DNA of 53,507 nt, taken from contig ML978306.1 in assembly GCA_010015745.1 (NCBI GenBank), positions 8,763-62,269 on the forward strand, written 5' to 3'. Both the position numbers and the translations under genes were made by a program. Position 1 is the stretch's first letter; the number at the start of each line of letters is the position of its first letter. The notes below the pieces were generated by a model that was not told where the DNA came from, ran no database searches, and saw only the letters and a list, made by a program, of their open reading frames with translations. Below are positions 41,693 through 52,596 of this stretch, one piece after another. Source of the DNA: Setomelanomma holmii. Taxonomy: Eukaryota > Ascomycota > Dothideomycetes > Pleosporales > Phaeosphaeriaceae.

Positions 41693-43903
41693 TCAGATGA
41701 CTTCCAAGTCATCGTCATCCTCATCCATAGCCGCGATAAGCCCAACATCCAAGCCACCCAGACTCTCACGCCCTGGTTCGCGGATGCCCTTGTCTGGCAC
41801 GAGTAGTCGAGCTTTTTTCTTTGCTGGACTTGTCTCGCGAGGGTTGCGTAGAGCTGAACTGGACTCTTTCGTGGGAGACGGAAGCATGCCGCGCTTGAAT
41901 GCGCCACCCCAACCCATTGGCGCGCTGGATGCCGTTGACTTGCCGGATGCTATGCGCTTGCGCTTAGTAGAAGCGAGTGTGACATCTTCGGCTTTGCGGT
42001 TTAGAAGACTGGTGAAGTCTGAATCTGCCGACTTTTCTGGGCCAGTAGTTGATGAGCTTCCCGGAAACATGCTCCCTCTAGCTGGAAGATTTGGGGTGTC
42101 GGCGCCCTTCAGCTTCAGGTAGTCGCCCCCCGTACTGCCCTCTCCCATAGTGCCTAGCTTCTTTGCCAGCTCGCGCTCCTTCTCTTTTGCAGTGAGTTGC
42201 TTGCGAAAGCGTTCTTCGCGACTTGCACCTCGCTCGTGACTCTGCTCGTCGCGGTCGATGAGCTGTGCTGAACCACCAGGTCGCGGAGCGATGTAAACCG
42301 TTTCGTGCAACTCCCGGTCGTGATATCTGCCTTCCCGTTTGAGCTCCTCTCCTTTGAGTCCGCCTCCTCGCCCACCGCCGAACATGCCGAACTTGCCTCC
42401 ACCACCCGAGCCTTTGCCCATGCCAACCATGGAATTGACTTCCATCCTGCCTCGCTTACTCTTCTCGACTTGCATCTGAATGTGGAATTCGCAATACTCG
42501 GTCTTCCGACTATCAATCCACGACCCGCATTCTTTGCCGTCTTTTCGCTGGGCGTGGCAGAAATCCAAATCTCGCGCAGTGCCAAGTTCGAGAATCGTGT
42601 CGTCTGAGCTCGAAAGCTTCAGTGAGAAACTTCCTTTATCGCGATTGCGTGGAGGCATGATATCTGGGTTGAGTATGGCAATCAAGGTACCGACAGGTAG
42701 TTTCCAGAACTTCGAGAAGCCTGTATCGAACAGGAACAGGTCCAATTCATATTTCAGATCAGTCAGCTTGATGACCATGAATTTTCCCTGCTGATCCCTC
42801 TCTTGGTTGCCCTTCGTATTCTCCCGCACGGCGTTCTTGGTATTCAGTGGTGCTGACGTCGAGCAAATCAAGCCTAGCACGACATAGTCATTCTCCCAGT
42901 CAGGCGAGTCGTAGTCGGGTGCTTTCACGGTTTTGAGCATTTGTGGTATCGTAAGAATGGTTTTGCCTTCCAGTGTGCGAGCGACAACGTTGTGCTGCAT
43001 TTCCCTCGACTTCAGATGAAGACCAGAAAAAGACTCGAAGCTGGGCGCTTCACTGCTATTGTCTCTTTGCGAGATTTCTGCGTACTTGGAAGCGGTCTGC
43101 GTCGCTGCAGGTTTGTTCGAGGGCAGATTTGGAACAGAGAATGGCGGGCGAGAAGCCTCAGATCGCGGCGCAACCTTGGAGCTCGGGTGTGGGGCAGGCG
43201 GATGTCGCAGATCGTTAGTTGAGCGGCTCGGTACCCTGCTTGAATCTTGGTGTGTCGATTGCGGCGCATCTCGTGCGCTCCGGGTGCCAGAGCTTAGCGA
43301 CGAGCCCGATCGCGATGGTGTCTGTTGCTCCGATTGCTTGATGTTTTGGAGAATGTTCTGCAGTCCAAAACCCCGGTTCCTTCTTTGCTCAATTTTTGTT
43401 TGGTTTTCCTCGCGCTCTTTCTCCTTATTTCGACTCTCGGCCAGGCGCTCACTGAACGACTTGATCTTTGGTATATCCGACCTTGACGAGTTTGAACGCG
43501 AAGATCCGCCAGTAACGCCGACAGCAGGTCTCTTCAGGCTGACATCCTGCGCTTTAAGACCCTTGTCAATCCCAAGAAGAACACGCGCAGGACTCCTGGG
43601 CTCTAGGGGCGCTTGTCTTTGTCGCACAGGCGAATGCGGAACTTGCACCTCCTCTTTCGTACTCGGTCTTGAGAGCTCAGCTCGTCGCATAATAGGAACT
43701 GTAGACGGCCGCAAGGAGGCACCACTCCTCTCTGAATCCCCTCCTTCGGCTGCTTTGCGCGCTTTCTGCAGGGCCTTGAGTTTCAGCTTAGCCTCGATCG
43801 CTTGTAACTTTAGCTGTAATGTCTCCTCGTCCTCCTCCTCGTCATCATCGGCTTCATGTGCACCGCGCGACATTGGACGGCGCTTCGACGGTGATGGTGA
43901 CAT
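41693..43903 (-). CDS. MCM10: DNA replication factor Mcm10
   Basis: Mcm10 binds the CMG helicase and DNA and is needed to start replication. The frame gives 736 residues from MSPSPSKRRPMSRG. An acidic/coiled N-terminus (EADDDEEEDEE, then LKLKALQKARKAAE) is followed by NRGFGLQNILQNIKQSE. The conserved core from about residue 300 shows GKTILTIPQMLKTVKAPDY, WENDYVVLGLICSTSAP, GKFMVIKLTDLKYELDLFLF and WKLPVGTLIAILNPDIMPP, the OB-fold. The zinc finger follows with CHAQRKDGKECGSWID and CEFH. The C-terminal third is basic and includes KRKRIAS. The frame is open upstream of the chosen ATG back to an acceptor-like CTACAG at about 44008, so a short upstream exon may add residues. Ends in TGA; undamaged. 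Confidence 0.88.
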   Translation of the reverse strand: MSPSPSKRRPMSRGAHEADDDEEEDEETLQLKLQAIEAKLKLKALQKARKAAEGGDSERSGASLRPSTVPIMRRAELSRPSTKEEVQVPHSPVRQRQAPLEPRSPARVLLGIDKGLKAQDVSLKRPAVGVTGGSSRSNSSRSDIPKIKSFSERLAESRNKEKEREENQTKIEQRRNRGFGLQNILQNIKQSEQQTPSRSGSSLSSGTRSARDAPQSTHQDSSRVPSRSTNDLRHPPAPHPSSKVAPRSEASRPPFSVPNLPSNKPAATQTASKYAEISQRDNSSEAPSFESFSGLHLKSREMQHNVVARTLEGKTILTIPQMLKTVKAPDYDSPDWENDYVVLGLICSTSAPLNTKNAVRENTKGNQERDQQGKFMVIKLTDLKYELDLFLFDTGFSKFWKLPVGTLIAILNPDIMPPRNRDKGSFSLKLSSSDDTILELGTARDLDFCHAQRKDGKECGSWIDSRKTEYCEFHIQMQVEKSKRGRMEVNSMVGMGKGSGGGGKFGMFGGGRGGGLKGEELKREGRYHDRELHETVYIAPRPGGSAQLIDRDEQSHERGASREERFRKQLTAKEKERELAKKLGTMGEGSTGGDYLKLKGADTPNLPARGSMFPGSSSTTGPEKSADSDFTSLLNRKAEDVTLASTKRKRIASGKSTASSAPMGWGGAFKRGMLPSPTKESSSALRNPRETSPAKKKARLLVPDKGIREPGRESLGGLDVGLIAAMDEDDDDLEVI

Positions 43904-44453
43904 TGAAGTGCGCTCATGTCGTTGTTCGTACTTTCGACGTGCAGAGGGTGACGCCAGGAGTGCTTCAGCTGGCGATTGCGGTGGCCACTTTGGCTGATTG
44001 GTCTTGACTGTAGTTCGTCAGTATCGCATCATTCGTCGTGTCGCAAGATGCATGCCTCTGGACTTTGGACTCTCCCGCACGATCATTGTTGCGGTAATGC
44101 AACAGATCGATACCTCGCGACGACAAACATCTCCTCGCCAATATCGATGAAGACAGCCGGGTTCAAAAGTTTCAGGCGGAAAAGGATATTGCAGCTGGCG
44201 CAAGACAGGTCGGCAGTATCCGCTGTCGACGTCGATTGTTGTCCGGCGTAGGAATAAGGTTGGTCGTTTCAATCACTCGGAAACCGTTGTGACAGGGATA
44301 CGCGCTCGCTTCGCCCGACGCGACGCGACTTGCAGATCACTTTGAACATCGCCAAACTACCAGATAACCTTAACAGTCACGACATACGCGAAATATACTC
44401 TACAAAACATTCAATCCACCGTGCGCATATACAGTTGATCATATACATATACA
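43904..44453. promoter_or_regulatory. Divergent promoter region of MCM10 and RNase H2B genes
   Basis: 550 bases between two genome-maintenance genes transcribed apart. It may also hold a short 5' exon of MCM10 on the minus strand. No other gene is recognised. Confidence 0.4.
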
Positions 44454-45698
44454 ATGGCACGCGCTACACGATCAAAACCAAAAGCGAAAGAACCAACACC
44501 TGAACCCCCAGTCTCGACCGTCAAGCCGCTACCTGCAAGCACATCGAATCCGCCGAAGCTCTTCGTACTACCAAAAGATGTCTCGAAAGATGCGCGCATA
44601 GTCACGTTGGATAACCCAGCAAATGACACGCCATCACGATACTACTTCTGTCCGAACAAGAGATTCTACGAATTCACGCGCATAGCGGCGCCAAAGAAGG
44701 AGTGCAGGGGTTGGCTGATCACAGGAGAGAACAGCAAGGGTGCAGAGCAGAAAGAGGGCGATGCGCGGATAGGCAGTGGCTACGTGAACAAGAGCGCGGA
44801 CCTTTTCGTTGCGACGCCAATCGACCTGCTTTTCTTGATCCTACCTGCGCTTGCGCCCAAGAGCGCGAAAGACACGAAACAGCAGTTCCTCGCATTCGAC
44901 GACTATTTGGATAAGCTGTCCGCATCATCACGGCATTGGCGCGCTTTAATATCCCAGTTTCCATCGATACAGGCCATGATCGAAAAGCGAATGTGCGCAA
45001 TATCAGACACAGTCGACGCCGGCGACGAGACAATGTACCGCATTTCCAACGACAAACTTCTCTCGGTCCTCCTCAAAAAGGCCGAACGCATGGTCAACAC
45101 TGGTCTCCCGCCAAGCCTGGAAGATAAATTCATCAAGACCGCGTTGGAAATACCCATCATGAACATAAAACGGGAAGACAGTTCACTCAGCACACCTTCC
45201 ACACAAAACGACTCGCAAACATCAACCTCAACTACCACAACATCAGACTCGCCTGACACAACCCTCACAACCCCACACGAACAATCTACAAAACCTCTCA
45301 TAACACCCCCAACCGTCCCACACCTCCTTCGACTCCGCACAGCTCTGACATACCTCTCCTCATCATACCTCCCCGCCACTCTCCGCCCGCTCATAACCAC
45401 ACACCTCTCCTCTCCAACCTTCACACCGCTCACAACCCATCTCGCCGCCATCGCGACCCTCAAATCCGAAGCCGCCGCCCTACGGTCAATCAGCGACAAC
45501 ATCAGCCGGAAGCGCGCGATCGAAGAGGACGACGAGAAGATCGCGGAGCGCGAGGAGAAGAAGAGGAAAAAAGAGGAGGAGGAGCGGAAGAAGAAGAGTG
45601 AGAGTTTGGGGGCGAGGAGGTTGAAGAAGGTGGATACGAGTGGGATGAGGAAGATGAGTAGTTTCTTTACTAAAGTTGGTGGTGCGAAAAAGGCGTGA
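44454..45698 (+). CDS. RNH202: Ribonuclease H2 subunit B
   Basis: Non-catalytic subunit of RNase H2, which removes ribonucleotides and RNA from nuclear DNA. The single-exon frame gives 414 residues from MARATRSKPKAKEPT. The Ydr279 triple-barrel and wHTH domains show PPKLFVLPKDVSKDARIVTL, YYFCPNKRFYEFTRIAAPK, GWLITGENSKG, ADLFVATPIDLLFLILPAL and MYRISNDKLLSVLLKKAERM. A Ser/Thr-rich linker, then a charged helix with EKKRKKEEEERKKK, leads to a C-terminal MRKMSSFFTKVGG motif that fits a PCNA-interacting peptide (hydrophobic residue, two spacers, then FF), as known for this subunit in other species. No damage. Name by family resemblance. Confidence 0.88.
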   Translation: MARATRSKPKAKEPTPEPPVSTVKPLPASTSNPPKLFVLPKDVSKDARIVTLDNPANDTPSRYYFCPNKRFYEFTRIAAPKKECRGWLITGENSKGAEQKEGDARIGSGYVNKSADLFVATPIDLLFLILPALAPKSAKDTKQQFLAFDDYLDKLSASSRHWRALISQFPSIQAMIEKRMCAISDTVDAGDETMYRISNDKLLSVLLKKAERMVNTGLPPSLEDKFIKTALEIPIMNIKREDSSLSTPSTQNDSQTSTSTTTTSDSPDTTLTTPHEQSTKPLITPPTVPHLLRLRTALTYLSSSYLPATLRPLITTHLSSPTFTPLTTHLAAIATLKSEAAALRSISDNISRKRAIEEDDEKIAEREEKKRKKEEEERKKKSESLGARRLKKVDTSGMRKMSSFFTKVGGAKKA

Positions 45699-46234
45699 GG
45701 AGATGGAGTTTAGTGTGTTGAGTTGGGTATCTTGTCTTAGATAGCATTTGTAGGTGGGACTGCGGGCGAATTTGCGAGGTGTTGAGGCGTAGGTATTCCG
45801 CGCGGAAAGCACGAGGGTGTCACTTTAGATTACACGGGTAGATCATAATGTACCATTGGTATATATGGGATGTTTCCGATGTTTTTGTTGTGTTGAGTAC
45901 TATTACACGACCATGTCCATCCATCTATCTACGCATCCGCACTGCGCTGGGTACTCGACCGTGAACGTCAGCAGTCAATGCACCTCTCATGCTCTTACCT
46001 ACCCATTAATCTCGCTATTCGAATCGTTCATGGGTATCGGATTCTTCCAAACATGAACGCTATGCAATCATCAATGGTGCAAAGACCATGTAAACTCCTA
46101 CAGGCTGGAAATGCCGGTATCCAGCGAGATGACATATCCCAAGTATGTTGTTGTTATACAAGCAACTCGGAAGCATTGCGCTTGCAAGCAGATTGAAGTA
46201 TTCAACATTCAGGAATGACGGGCTAGATGCCGCA
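45699..46234. other. Convergent intergenic region
   Basis: Between the stops of RNase H2B (plus) and the unknown gene at 46235-47631 (minus). It should contain both 3' untranslated regions. No gene is recognised. Confidence 0.4.
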
Positions 46235-47631
46235 TTAGAGGTTGTCAATTGACATTGATGAAGTAGAGTGCTCACTTCGAGCTCGCTTATCAGCCTCGCG
46301 CTCAAGCGGCTCGCCGCTACGCTTCTTAGACTCGCGTACTGAGCTGCCTGAGCCGTGGGCGGACTTGACACGCGACCATGAGTCGAATGAGATTTCTGGG
46401 CGATTGTGAGTTATTGCAAAAGGAACCAGTTCCTCGTCGATAAACGTACCTCGCTTAGGCTTGTGGACAGTGGGCGGCGGTGTGACCTCAGCTGGGGCTG
46501 AGGTGAGGTGAACCACCGCCTTGCCCTTCCTCCTGCTTGGAGTGGCGACAAGAACCTCAATCTCGGTCTCGGCCTCTTCATCATCCTCATCATGTCCGTT
46601 CAAGCGGTTCCGTTCCTTGATCTCCTCCTTGAACAGCAGACGGGGCTTGATCGACGATCGCGTGAGTGGACGGCGTGCCTCTGGACCTATTTGACGATGC
46701 AACACTCGCTCCTCGACTGGAAGGTCTTCATCATCGTGGGATGGAGCAGAGGCATTCGAGGGCGGACCATCGTGAAACTTGCGGAAGACTTTCTTGCCAC
46801 GGAAAAGATAGACCATGCCCTCATCGCGGTCGACTGCTTCGCTCATGGCCTCTGTACGGATATCCGTCTTCCTGGACCTTTGTGGAGTTGCTCTGGCTTT
46901 GCCTTTGCCCTTCTTAGTGACGAATGGGTTGTCCTCTTCATCATCACGCGTGGGAATGCGCTCCTTAGAGTCTGTGAAGATCTGGATCTTCTCGGAAGAT
47001 TCTCCATTGGCGTGCTGTTCGAAGCTCTCGAGGCTGAAAAGATTCCTTGTCTTGCGCGATCTCCTGGGCGTGGGGACAACTTCTTCAATCGTGGCATGAC
47101 GAGCAGGAAACAAAACACGCGCAGTCGAGCTTAGCGTTGCCTCTGACTGGAGTGCGCGCTTGCGTGGTGCGCTTGCTGGCGTTGGTAGCATGCCCTAAGT
47201 AATGTCAGTTCTGGAACATCAAGCTGGCAATGCGCAGGTGAGGCACGATTAGATTCACCTACCGGTCCCATGATTGAGCGGAAGCGTCGAGCAGACGTAG
47301 GTGCCATATGGTCAGAGTCCGAGTCGAGTGCGGTTGTGTCTGGGTGCGCGCGTCGTGTTGAGCGACGCGAGTGGTGTTGAGGGGACGAAATTGGTGACGA
47401 GGGAGGTGAGAGCGTAAAGTTGGAGATGCGAGCTGTTACCTTCCGCTTCGAGGAGGCTGTCGGCGTTACGTCACGCCGCGAACGTGGGCTGTTGTGCTCA
47501 AGGTGAAGGTGAAGGTCGCGTTGGGCGGCTACTCTGGTCGACCTGCGCGGTGAAAACGGCTCGTAGTTGTCTCCATGCTGGGGTGCTGGCGGCGTTCGTA
47601 ACCGCCGAGGAGGTGATGGAGTGCGCTCCAT
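46235..47631 (-). CDS. Hypothetical Ser/Pro-rich protein, possible cell-cycle substrate
   Basis: Exons are 47631-47263 and 47194-46235, joined in phase 0 across a 68-base intron (GTAGGT to TTAG), giving 442 residues. It starts MERTPSPPRRLRTPPAP and has many SP and TP sites, many followed by basic residues (TPRRSRKTR, SPRRSTR), which suggests cyclin-dependent kinase targets. The junction reads RSIMGPGMLPTPASAPRKR, a MLPTPxxxPRKR block that I have seen in fungal nuclear proteins but cannot assign. Other recognisable blocks are NLFSLESFEQH, GMVYLFRGKKVFRKFHDGPP and KPRLLFKEEIKERNRL. The C-terminus is basic (RESKKRSGEPLEREADKRA). A nuclear role is likely; function unknown. Confidence 0.65.
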
Positions 47632-48106
47632 GATGTGTGCGTTTGTTTGAAGGCGTGAGGGTTTTCACGGTGTGTGGTCGTAGCAATGTTGGGTGGGTAA
47701 CAGGCAAGCTCCAAAATCAAAACAACCAGAAACAAGCTCGACGTCACAGCGTTGGACAGTCCAGAACGTCACTGAAGCGTGGATGGATACGCGCAGTCGT
47801 GAATAATGTCGTGGGATAAGGGATGTTGTTGGTGAATCAGGAGTGGGTCGATGCACAATGGGGTCTCGGATAATATGGAAAGGTCGAGGCAGGTGTAGGA
47901 AAGGGCGAGGTTGGCGATGGCTGGTTGGCAGGCGCACAGACCCAACCACCAACGCACCCGCCCATGCCCTGCAGCTGTGGCTCACCGATACCGATGCCCC
48001 GCCAAACAGACCAAACACATCAAACACGCCAGCACATGTCAACATCGGACGAAATCAGCATCAATCGAGTCAATTCACCTCAGTACACTACATACACACC
48101 TCTACG
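47632..48106. promoter_or_regulatory. Divergent promoter region
   Basis: 475 bases between the unknown Ser/Pro-rich gene (minus) and DUO1 (plus), both likely cell-cycle genes, so shared regulation is possible. No MCB-type ACGCGT pair is obvious. No other gene is recognised. Confidence 0.35.
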
Positions 48107-48885
48107 ATGAGCGCGCCTGACATGGACGCGTTAAATCTGTCAGACTCAGACAGTGACGCGTTGTTCGACACTCCCGCCGCGCGACAAAACAAGAAGAAAG
48201 CTCAAGATGGCGGTGCTGATGCAGGGGATGGTGCAGCAGGCGGGAAGACGCGTGCGAAAGAGTCACATTATACCACAGAGGAAGCACGCGAAGCCGCATT
48301 GCGGAGAGAGCTAGAAAGCATCCGAAATGTTAACAAGGTCATTGAGGGCGTGGTAGAGAGCCTTCAGAAGGCCAAGGACAATATGGAGGTGCGTCAAATG
48401 CTACATGCGTACATCTGACATTACTGACAAAGAAATAGACTGTCTCCAAGACCGTGCAAAATGCCTCAACTTTGCTGCAAACCTGGACCCGAATCCTATC
48501 TCAGACAGAGCACAATCAGCGACTGATCCTGAATCCGCAATGGCAGGGCGCATCACAAGATCTGGCCGCCATTGAAGAAGAGGAGGTCTACCGACAGCAA
48601 GCGGCGGAGCGCCGTGCTGCCGAAGAACAGGCAAGGAGGGAGGCTGCTGCAAGAAAATTGGAAGAAGAGCGCAGGAGAGCCGAAGCGCCGCCAAGGCCTG
48701 GGACACGAGGACGGGGCAGAGGAACTCGAGGGCGTGGAACATCCGCGTCAACATCGACTACTGGTGGCTACGTTGGAGTGGGCGGCCAAGCTGGACGAGG
48801 CATCAGTCGTAGCGGTTCAACAAGCAACAGAACTGGCAGTGGAATTGGACGAGGACTACGCGGCAGAGGCAGGGGCACAACGTGA
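48107..48885 (+). CDS. DUO1: DASH/Dam1 complex subunit Duo1
   Basis: Duo1 is part of the ten-subunit DASH ring that couples kinetochores to spindle microtubules. Exons are 48107-48388 and 48439-48885, joined in phase 0 across a 50-base intron with GTGCGT donor, giving 242 residues. It starts MSAPDMDALNLSDSDSDALF, the typical LNLSDSD-DxLF opening. The conserved coiled coil reads EAALRRELESIRNVNKVIEG and VVESLQKAKDNMETVSKTV across the junction, then STLLQTWTRILSQTEHNQRL, followed by a QGASQDLAAIEEEE helix. The C-terminal 70 residues are Arg/Gly-rich (RGRGRGTRGRG and similar repeats), a tail that varies between fungi. No damage. Confidence 0.88.
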
Positions 48886-49441
48886 GAGAAGCTTCCTGAT
48901 CCTCCGATGTGAAGCTCGTGGACGAATTTTGCCAGAGATTCGTATTCAACGCGCGCGAATTCCTTGTTCCAACAACCCCTTGGGGGTCCGCATCGATATC
49001 TTACAACATGGCTACTTTGCGTTGCTTGAATGAATGCGGAATGCGATGCTACGACACCAGTGACGGCAACACTGCGCTCTTGGGACCGCGATCGGTCAAC
49101 GTGTCGCGCATCTCAGTGTTTGAGGTGCAATGCAGACTCGAAAATCGCCCACTGCTATTATTGGCGATGAGCAGATGCGCGTCATGGTCCCTGAAGAGTT
49201 TCTGTACCTGCAGCTGGATCGGCTGCGAGCGGAGCTGGCGGGAACGCTTCTCGATGGGGTACAGCTTGCATCCAGCCCCACCAGTCGCGAAAGAGCGCCC
49301 CGCTATGCATTTCCCCGAGCTCTCACGACCTCGTTGGAGGCCTCGATAAATATTCCGCATCTTGCTCTTCTGACCGATTTTCGCATTGATCTTTCACGTT
49401 CGCGCGATTTCCCTACCCTTCTGGTCAACCCCTTCAACACC
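48886..49441. promoter_or_regulatory. Intergenic, DUO1 3' end and galactokinase promoter
   Basis: Open frames on both strands are not protein-like by family. The galactokinase leader is at the right end. I see no CGG-N11-CCG Gal4-type site. Confidence 0.35.
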
Positions 49442-51095
49442 ATGGAAGTTCCGACGGCAACGTCGCTGAGCGACATCTACCCTGAAGACGCGGTCCCAGT
49501 CGAGACGAAGCGATGGACAAGCTTGCTGGCAAGGTTCCAGAACTTATATGGCAAGCAGCCAGACTTCGTCGCGCGTAGTCCTGGACGCGTCAACATCATT
49601 GGCGAGGTAAGACACCACTATCTTCTTCTTTACGGTCTGCTAACAATCCAAGCACATCGACTACTCATTATACGAGGTACTACCTATGGCCATCACCGCA
49701 GACTTCGTCATGGCTGTAGCAGTGCGACCAGCCAGCGAGAAACCACGCATACGGATAGCGAACCTCAACTCGCAGAAGTTTCCAACCCGCGAATTCGACA
49801 TCCCAGAAGGCGAAATCCCAATCGATGCTTCTGAGCACGAGTGGACCAACTACTTCAAGTCGGGGTTGAAGGGCGTTTCACAGCTGCTACAGAAGAAGCG
49901 GGGCAAGTTCACATCGATCGGCATGGACATTGTATGCGATGGTACTGTTCCTAGCGGAGGTGGCCTGTCAAGCTCCGCATCCGTGGTATGCACAAGCTCC
50001 TTAGCAGTTCTAGCGGCCAATGGCGTGGACAAGGTCGACAAGAAGGAGCTTTGCGAACTTGCGATAGTGTCGGAGCGTGCTGTTGGTGTCAACTCTGGCG
50101 GGTAAGGATGCTCCGAGGGAATTTCACTTGTAATTGCAGCTAAGAAGTAGTGCAGGATGGACCAAGCCGCATCAGTCTTCTCACTACGTGGTTCCGCACT
50201 ATACGTATCGTTCAAGCCGAGTCTTGACTTCACGAACATCGAATTTCCTCATACCGATCCCGAGATGACCTTCGTTACAGCTCAAAGTTTTGTTGCTGCA
50301 GACAAGCATGTCACAGCGCCAGTATGCTATAATCTGCGCGTAGTAGAGTGCACTCTAGCGGCAGTCTTCTTGGCAAAGGCATTTGGTCTGAAGAAAGAGC
50401 TTCCAAAAGACTCATCGCCGCTCGGCGTCAGCTTGCGCGGCTTCCATGACACATATTTCGAGGAGAAGGAGGGTGTATCAGACAACACCAAGGTCTCCGT
50501 GTCAGATTTCGAAACGCAGCTGACAAAGCTCGTGCAACACACGGAGGACTACTTACCTCAAGAGCAGGGCTATACGAGAGGAGATATCTGCGGACTGCTT
50601 GGCATTTCAGAAGACGAGCTCAACAAGCGTTATATGTCGAAATTTCCCGTTCGAGCAGAGCGATTCATGCTTCGACAACGCGCTCTTCATGTCTTCACGG
50701 AAGCTCTTCGTGTAATCAAGTTCCGCTCCCTGCTCTCCTCGCCGCCATCGAACGGTAAAGAGCTCATCCAGTCACTTGGCGATCTCATGAATCAGACACA
50801 AGACTCATGTCGCGACATCTACAACTGCAGCTGCCCCGAGCTCGACGAGCTTTGTGACTTGGCGCGTGCCGCTGGTTCTGCGGGCAGTCGATTGACAGGC
50901 GCCGGTTGGGGAGGATGCAGTGTGCATCTTGTGCCCAAGAATAAGGTTGAGGCGGTCAAGAAGGCATGGAAAGAGAAGTACTATAGGAAGAAGTTCCCAG
51001 ACATTACCGAGGAGAAACTCGCACACGCAGTGGTTGTCAGCAAGCCAGGCAGCGGAAGCGTGCTGTTCAAGGTCACTGGAGAGAAACTTGCATAG
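49442..51095 (+). CDS. GAL1: Galactokinase
   Basis: First enzyme of the Leloir pathway; it phosphorylates galactose with ATP in the cytosol. Exons are 49442-49606, 49653-50101 and 50156-51095, totalling 1554 bases or 517 residues, the usual fungal length. The GHMP signatures are clear: PGRVNIIGE joined across the first intron to HIDYSLYEVLPMAI (galactokinase signature), PSGGGLSSSASVV (ATP loop), and LTGAGWGGCSVHLV near the C-terminus. Other family blocks are SERAVGVNSGG joined to MDQAASVFSLRGSAL and DISVE-like LDELCDLARAAGSAGSRLT. Both introns (46 and 54 bases) are GT-AG. The start MEVPTATSLSDIYPED is the first ATG in frame close to the domain. Undamaged. Confidence 0.95.
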
Positions 51096-51624
51096 GGTTG
51101 ATGTTGCATAGTTGAGTGTTTGCTTCGATTGACCAGGTGAGTCAGTCCAAAGTGATAGCATTATGCAAGCGCATTGCATGGCACTTTCCAGGCCAGATAT
51201 CAGACATACGTTTGTCTAAGAATCTACACGCTTAAGGTCACGTCTCTACATTTGGTCACACAGTGTTTCTGTCACAGTTCCCTTTCTCAGTACTGCCGTT
51301 ATCCGCCCCTTCACGTCTGCCTATCACACTACCGCGCCGCCAATATGATCGCGGCGCTTTGCACAAAGTTAGACCTGAATTCCATAACCTGAATTCCATA
51401 ACCTGAATTCCATAACCTGTCTTCCTTCGCGAAGAACCACTTCTTCGAAAAGCAGGTCCTCTCTGCCATCCATCGGGGTCTATAGGCCGTCAAGACCCAT
51501 CTCGTACGCTCAACACCGATACTATCGCGTCAACACTGGCTTTCCTCATCCTCATTGCATATCCTGCCAGTCTTCGGCGAAGTGCACCTGGCACCACGGC
51601 CTCACAACACACATCCGCACCACG
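51096..51624. other. Intergenic with a short tandem repeat
   Basis: Contains the galactokinase 3' end and a three-copy 14-base repeat at 51373-51414. No gene is recognised. Confidence 0.35.
51373..51419 (+). repeat. Minisatellite, 14-bp unit, three perfect copies
   Basis: ACCTGAATTCCATA occurs three times in a row and a fourth copy begins (ACCTG). The perfect identity suggests recent slippage. Confidence 0.85.
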
Positions 51625-52269
51625 ATGACAAAGCCTGCTGTATACTGGCGCCGCAAAACTTCACGCAGACTACCTACACGCAGAAGCAAAACAAGTAGTC
51701 AGGACCACGAAGCATACTTGTCAAACGACTGGCACAACAACACACATTTTTGGGATCGAACACTAGAATTCAGCGAGGAGAGTATCATGAGGCAGTTGGG
51801 ATACTTACTGCCCGATGCAGCATCTCAAAAGGGGCCAAGACAATACATGAACAGAGAATTGTGTCATTGGCACCCATGTTCGTGGAGTGGCTGGATCTGG
51901 TGCTGTGGTTGGACGTGTCGTTTGCCAAGCGACACTGCGGTCGCCAACACAAACACAGCGCATTCTGGACAGGACGACAACGGATGCGCTCAAATACCAG
52001 AGCGAAACGATGGGGCTGGATGCTCATTGACGCCGGACATTGATGGGAGCATGGCGAGCGCTACTGGGAGTGATTTGACCCGTATGGATGATGGTGGTAA
52101 GGAAAGTGGCATGGAAGACACGAGCACTTTAACGAGCGATGCGGAAGAGCGGGGATGTGGAGATGAGGTGGTTTCTGGAGTGTGGAGGGATCAGTGGGAT
52201 TGCGACTATTGTGGGCGGGAGTGCTTTTGTTGGACGGTTGATGCTGCTGCTGAGGTTGAGCAGACATGA
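51625..52269 (+). CDS. Hypothetical Cys/Trp-rich open frame, doubtful
   Basis: An ATG-initiated frame of 214 residues with an odd Cys/Trp-rich centre (CHWHPCSWSGWIWCCGW) and a C-terminal DCDYCGRECFCWTVD motif. An overlapping frame at 51750-52043 has a more ordinary composition (ISKGAKTIHEQRIVSLAP, MFVEWLDLVLWLDVSFAK), so the gene, if real, may be spliced or frameshifted between the two. No family recognised. Confidence 0.25.
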   Translation: MTKPAVYWRRKTSRRLPTRRSKTSSQDHEAYLSNDWHNNTHFWDRTLEFSEESIMRQLGYLLPDAASQKGPRQYMNRELCHWHPCSWSGWIWCCGWTCRLPSDTAVANTNTAHSGQDDNGCAQIPERNDGAGCSLTPDIDGSMASATGSDLTRMDDGGKESGMEDTSTLTSDAEERGCGDEVVSGVWRDQWDCDYCGRECFCWTVDAAAEVEQT

Positions 52270-52596
52270 TCAGGCCATACGTCACTGTTTTTAGAGGATA
52301 CCTTGGATATAAATAGACAGAACAGGAGATCTCAAGTTCCGACGTCCTAATTGTCGGTGGCAGTATCTCACGTAGCGAACGTGGTCGAGATACAGTACCT
52401 TGCAAAGCGAAAGTTCTGTGACACCCCTGTCAGCTGAGGGTAACCCTTGCTAATCTGGGCCAATCATAAGGTACCGAGATCCACTAGCTCCAAGCGAGCT
52501 AGCTTACAATTACAATACACGTACAAGTTACAAGTTGTGGATTTTGTCTGCCCTTAGCAGCATATCCTTAAGCATACGCTCTAAATCAGCGTCTGT
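52270..52596. other. Intergenic, possibly LTR-like
   Basis: A TATAAATAG box at about 52304 and a TGTGACACCCCTGTCAGC sequence at about 52419 recall LTR parts, but no second copy or target duplication is seen in the window. No gene is recognised. Confidence 0.25.

Noticed and set aside
49130..49441. Open frame upstream of galactokinase that would extend its N-terminus by about 100 residues
   Set aside because: The extension has no family resemblance, and galactokinases start close to the MEVPTATS position.
17564..51095. Galactose gene cluster made of the Gal80-like gene and galactokinase
   Set aside because: They are 31 kb apart with unrelated genes between, and Gal80-like proteins of filamentous fungi are often not GAL repressors.
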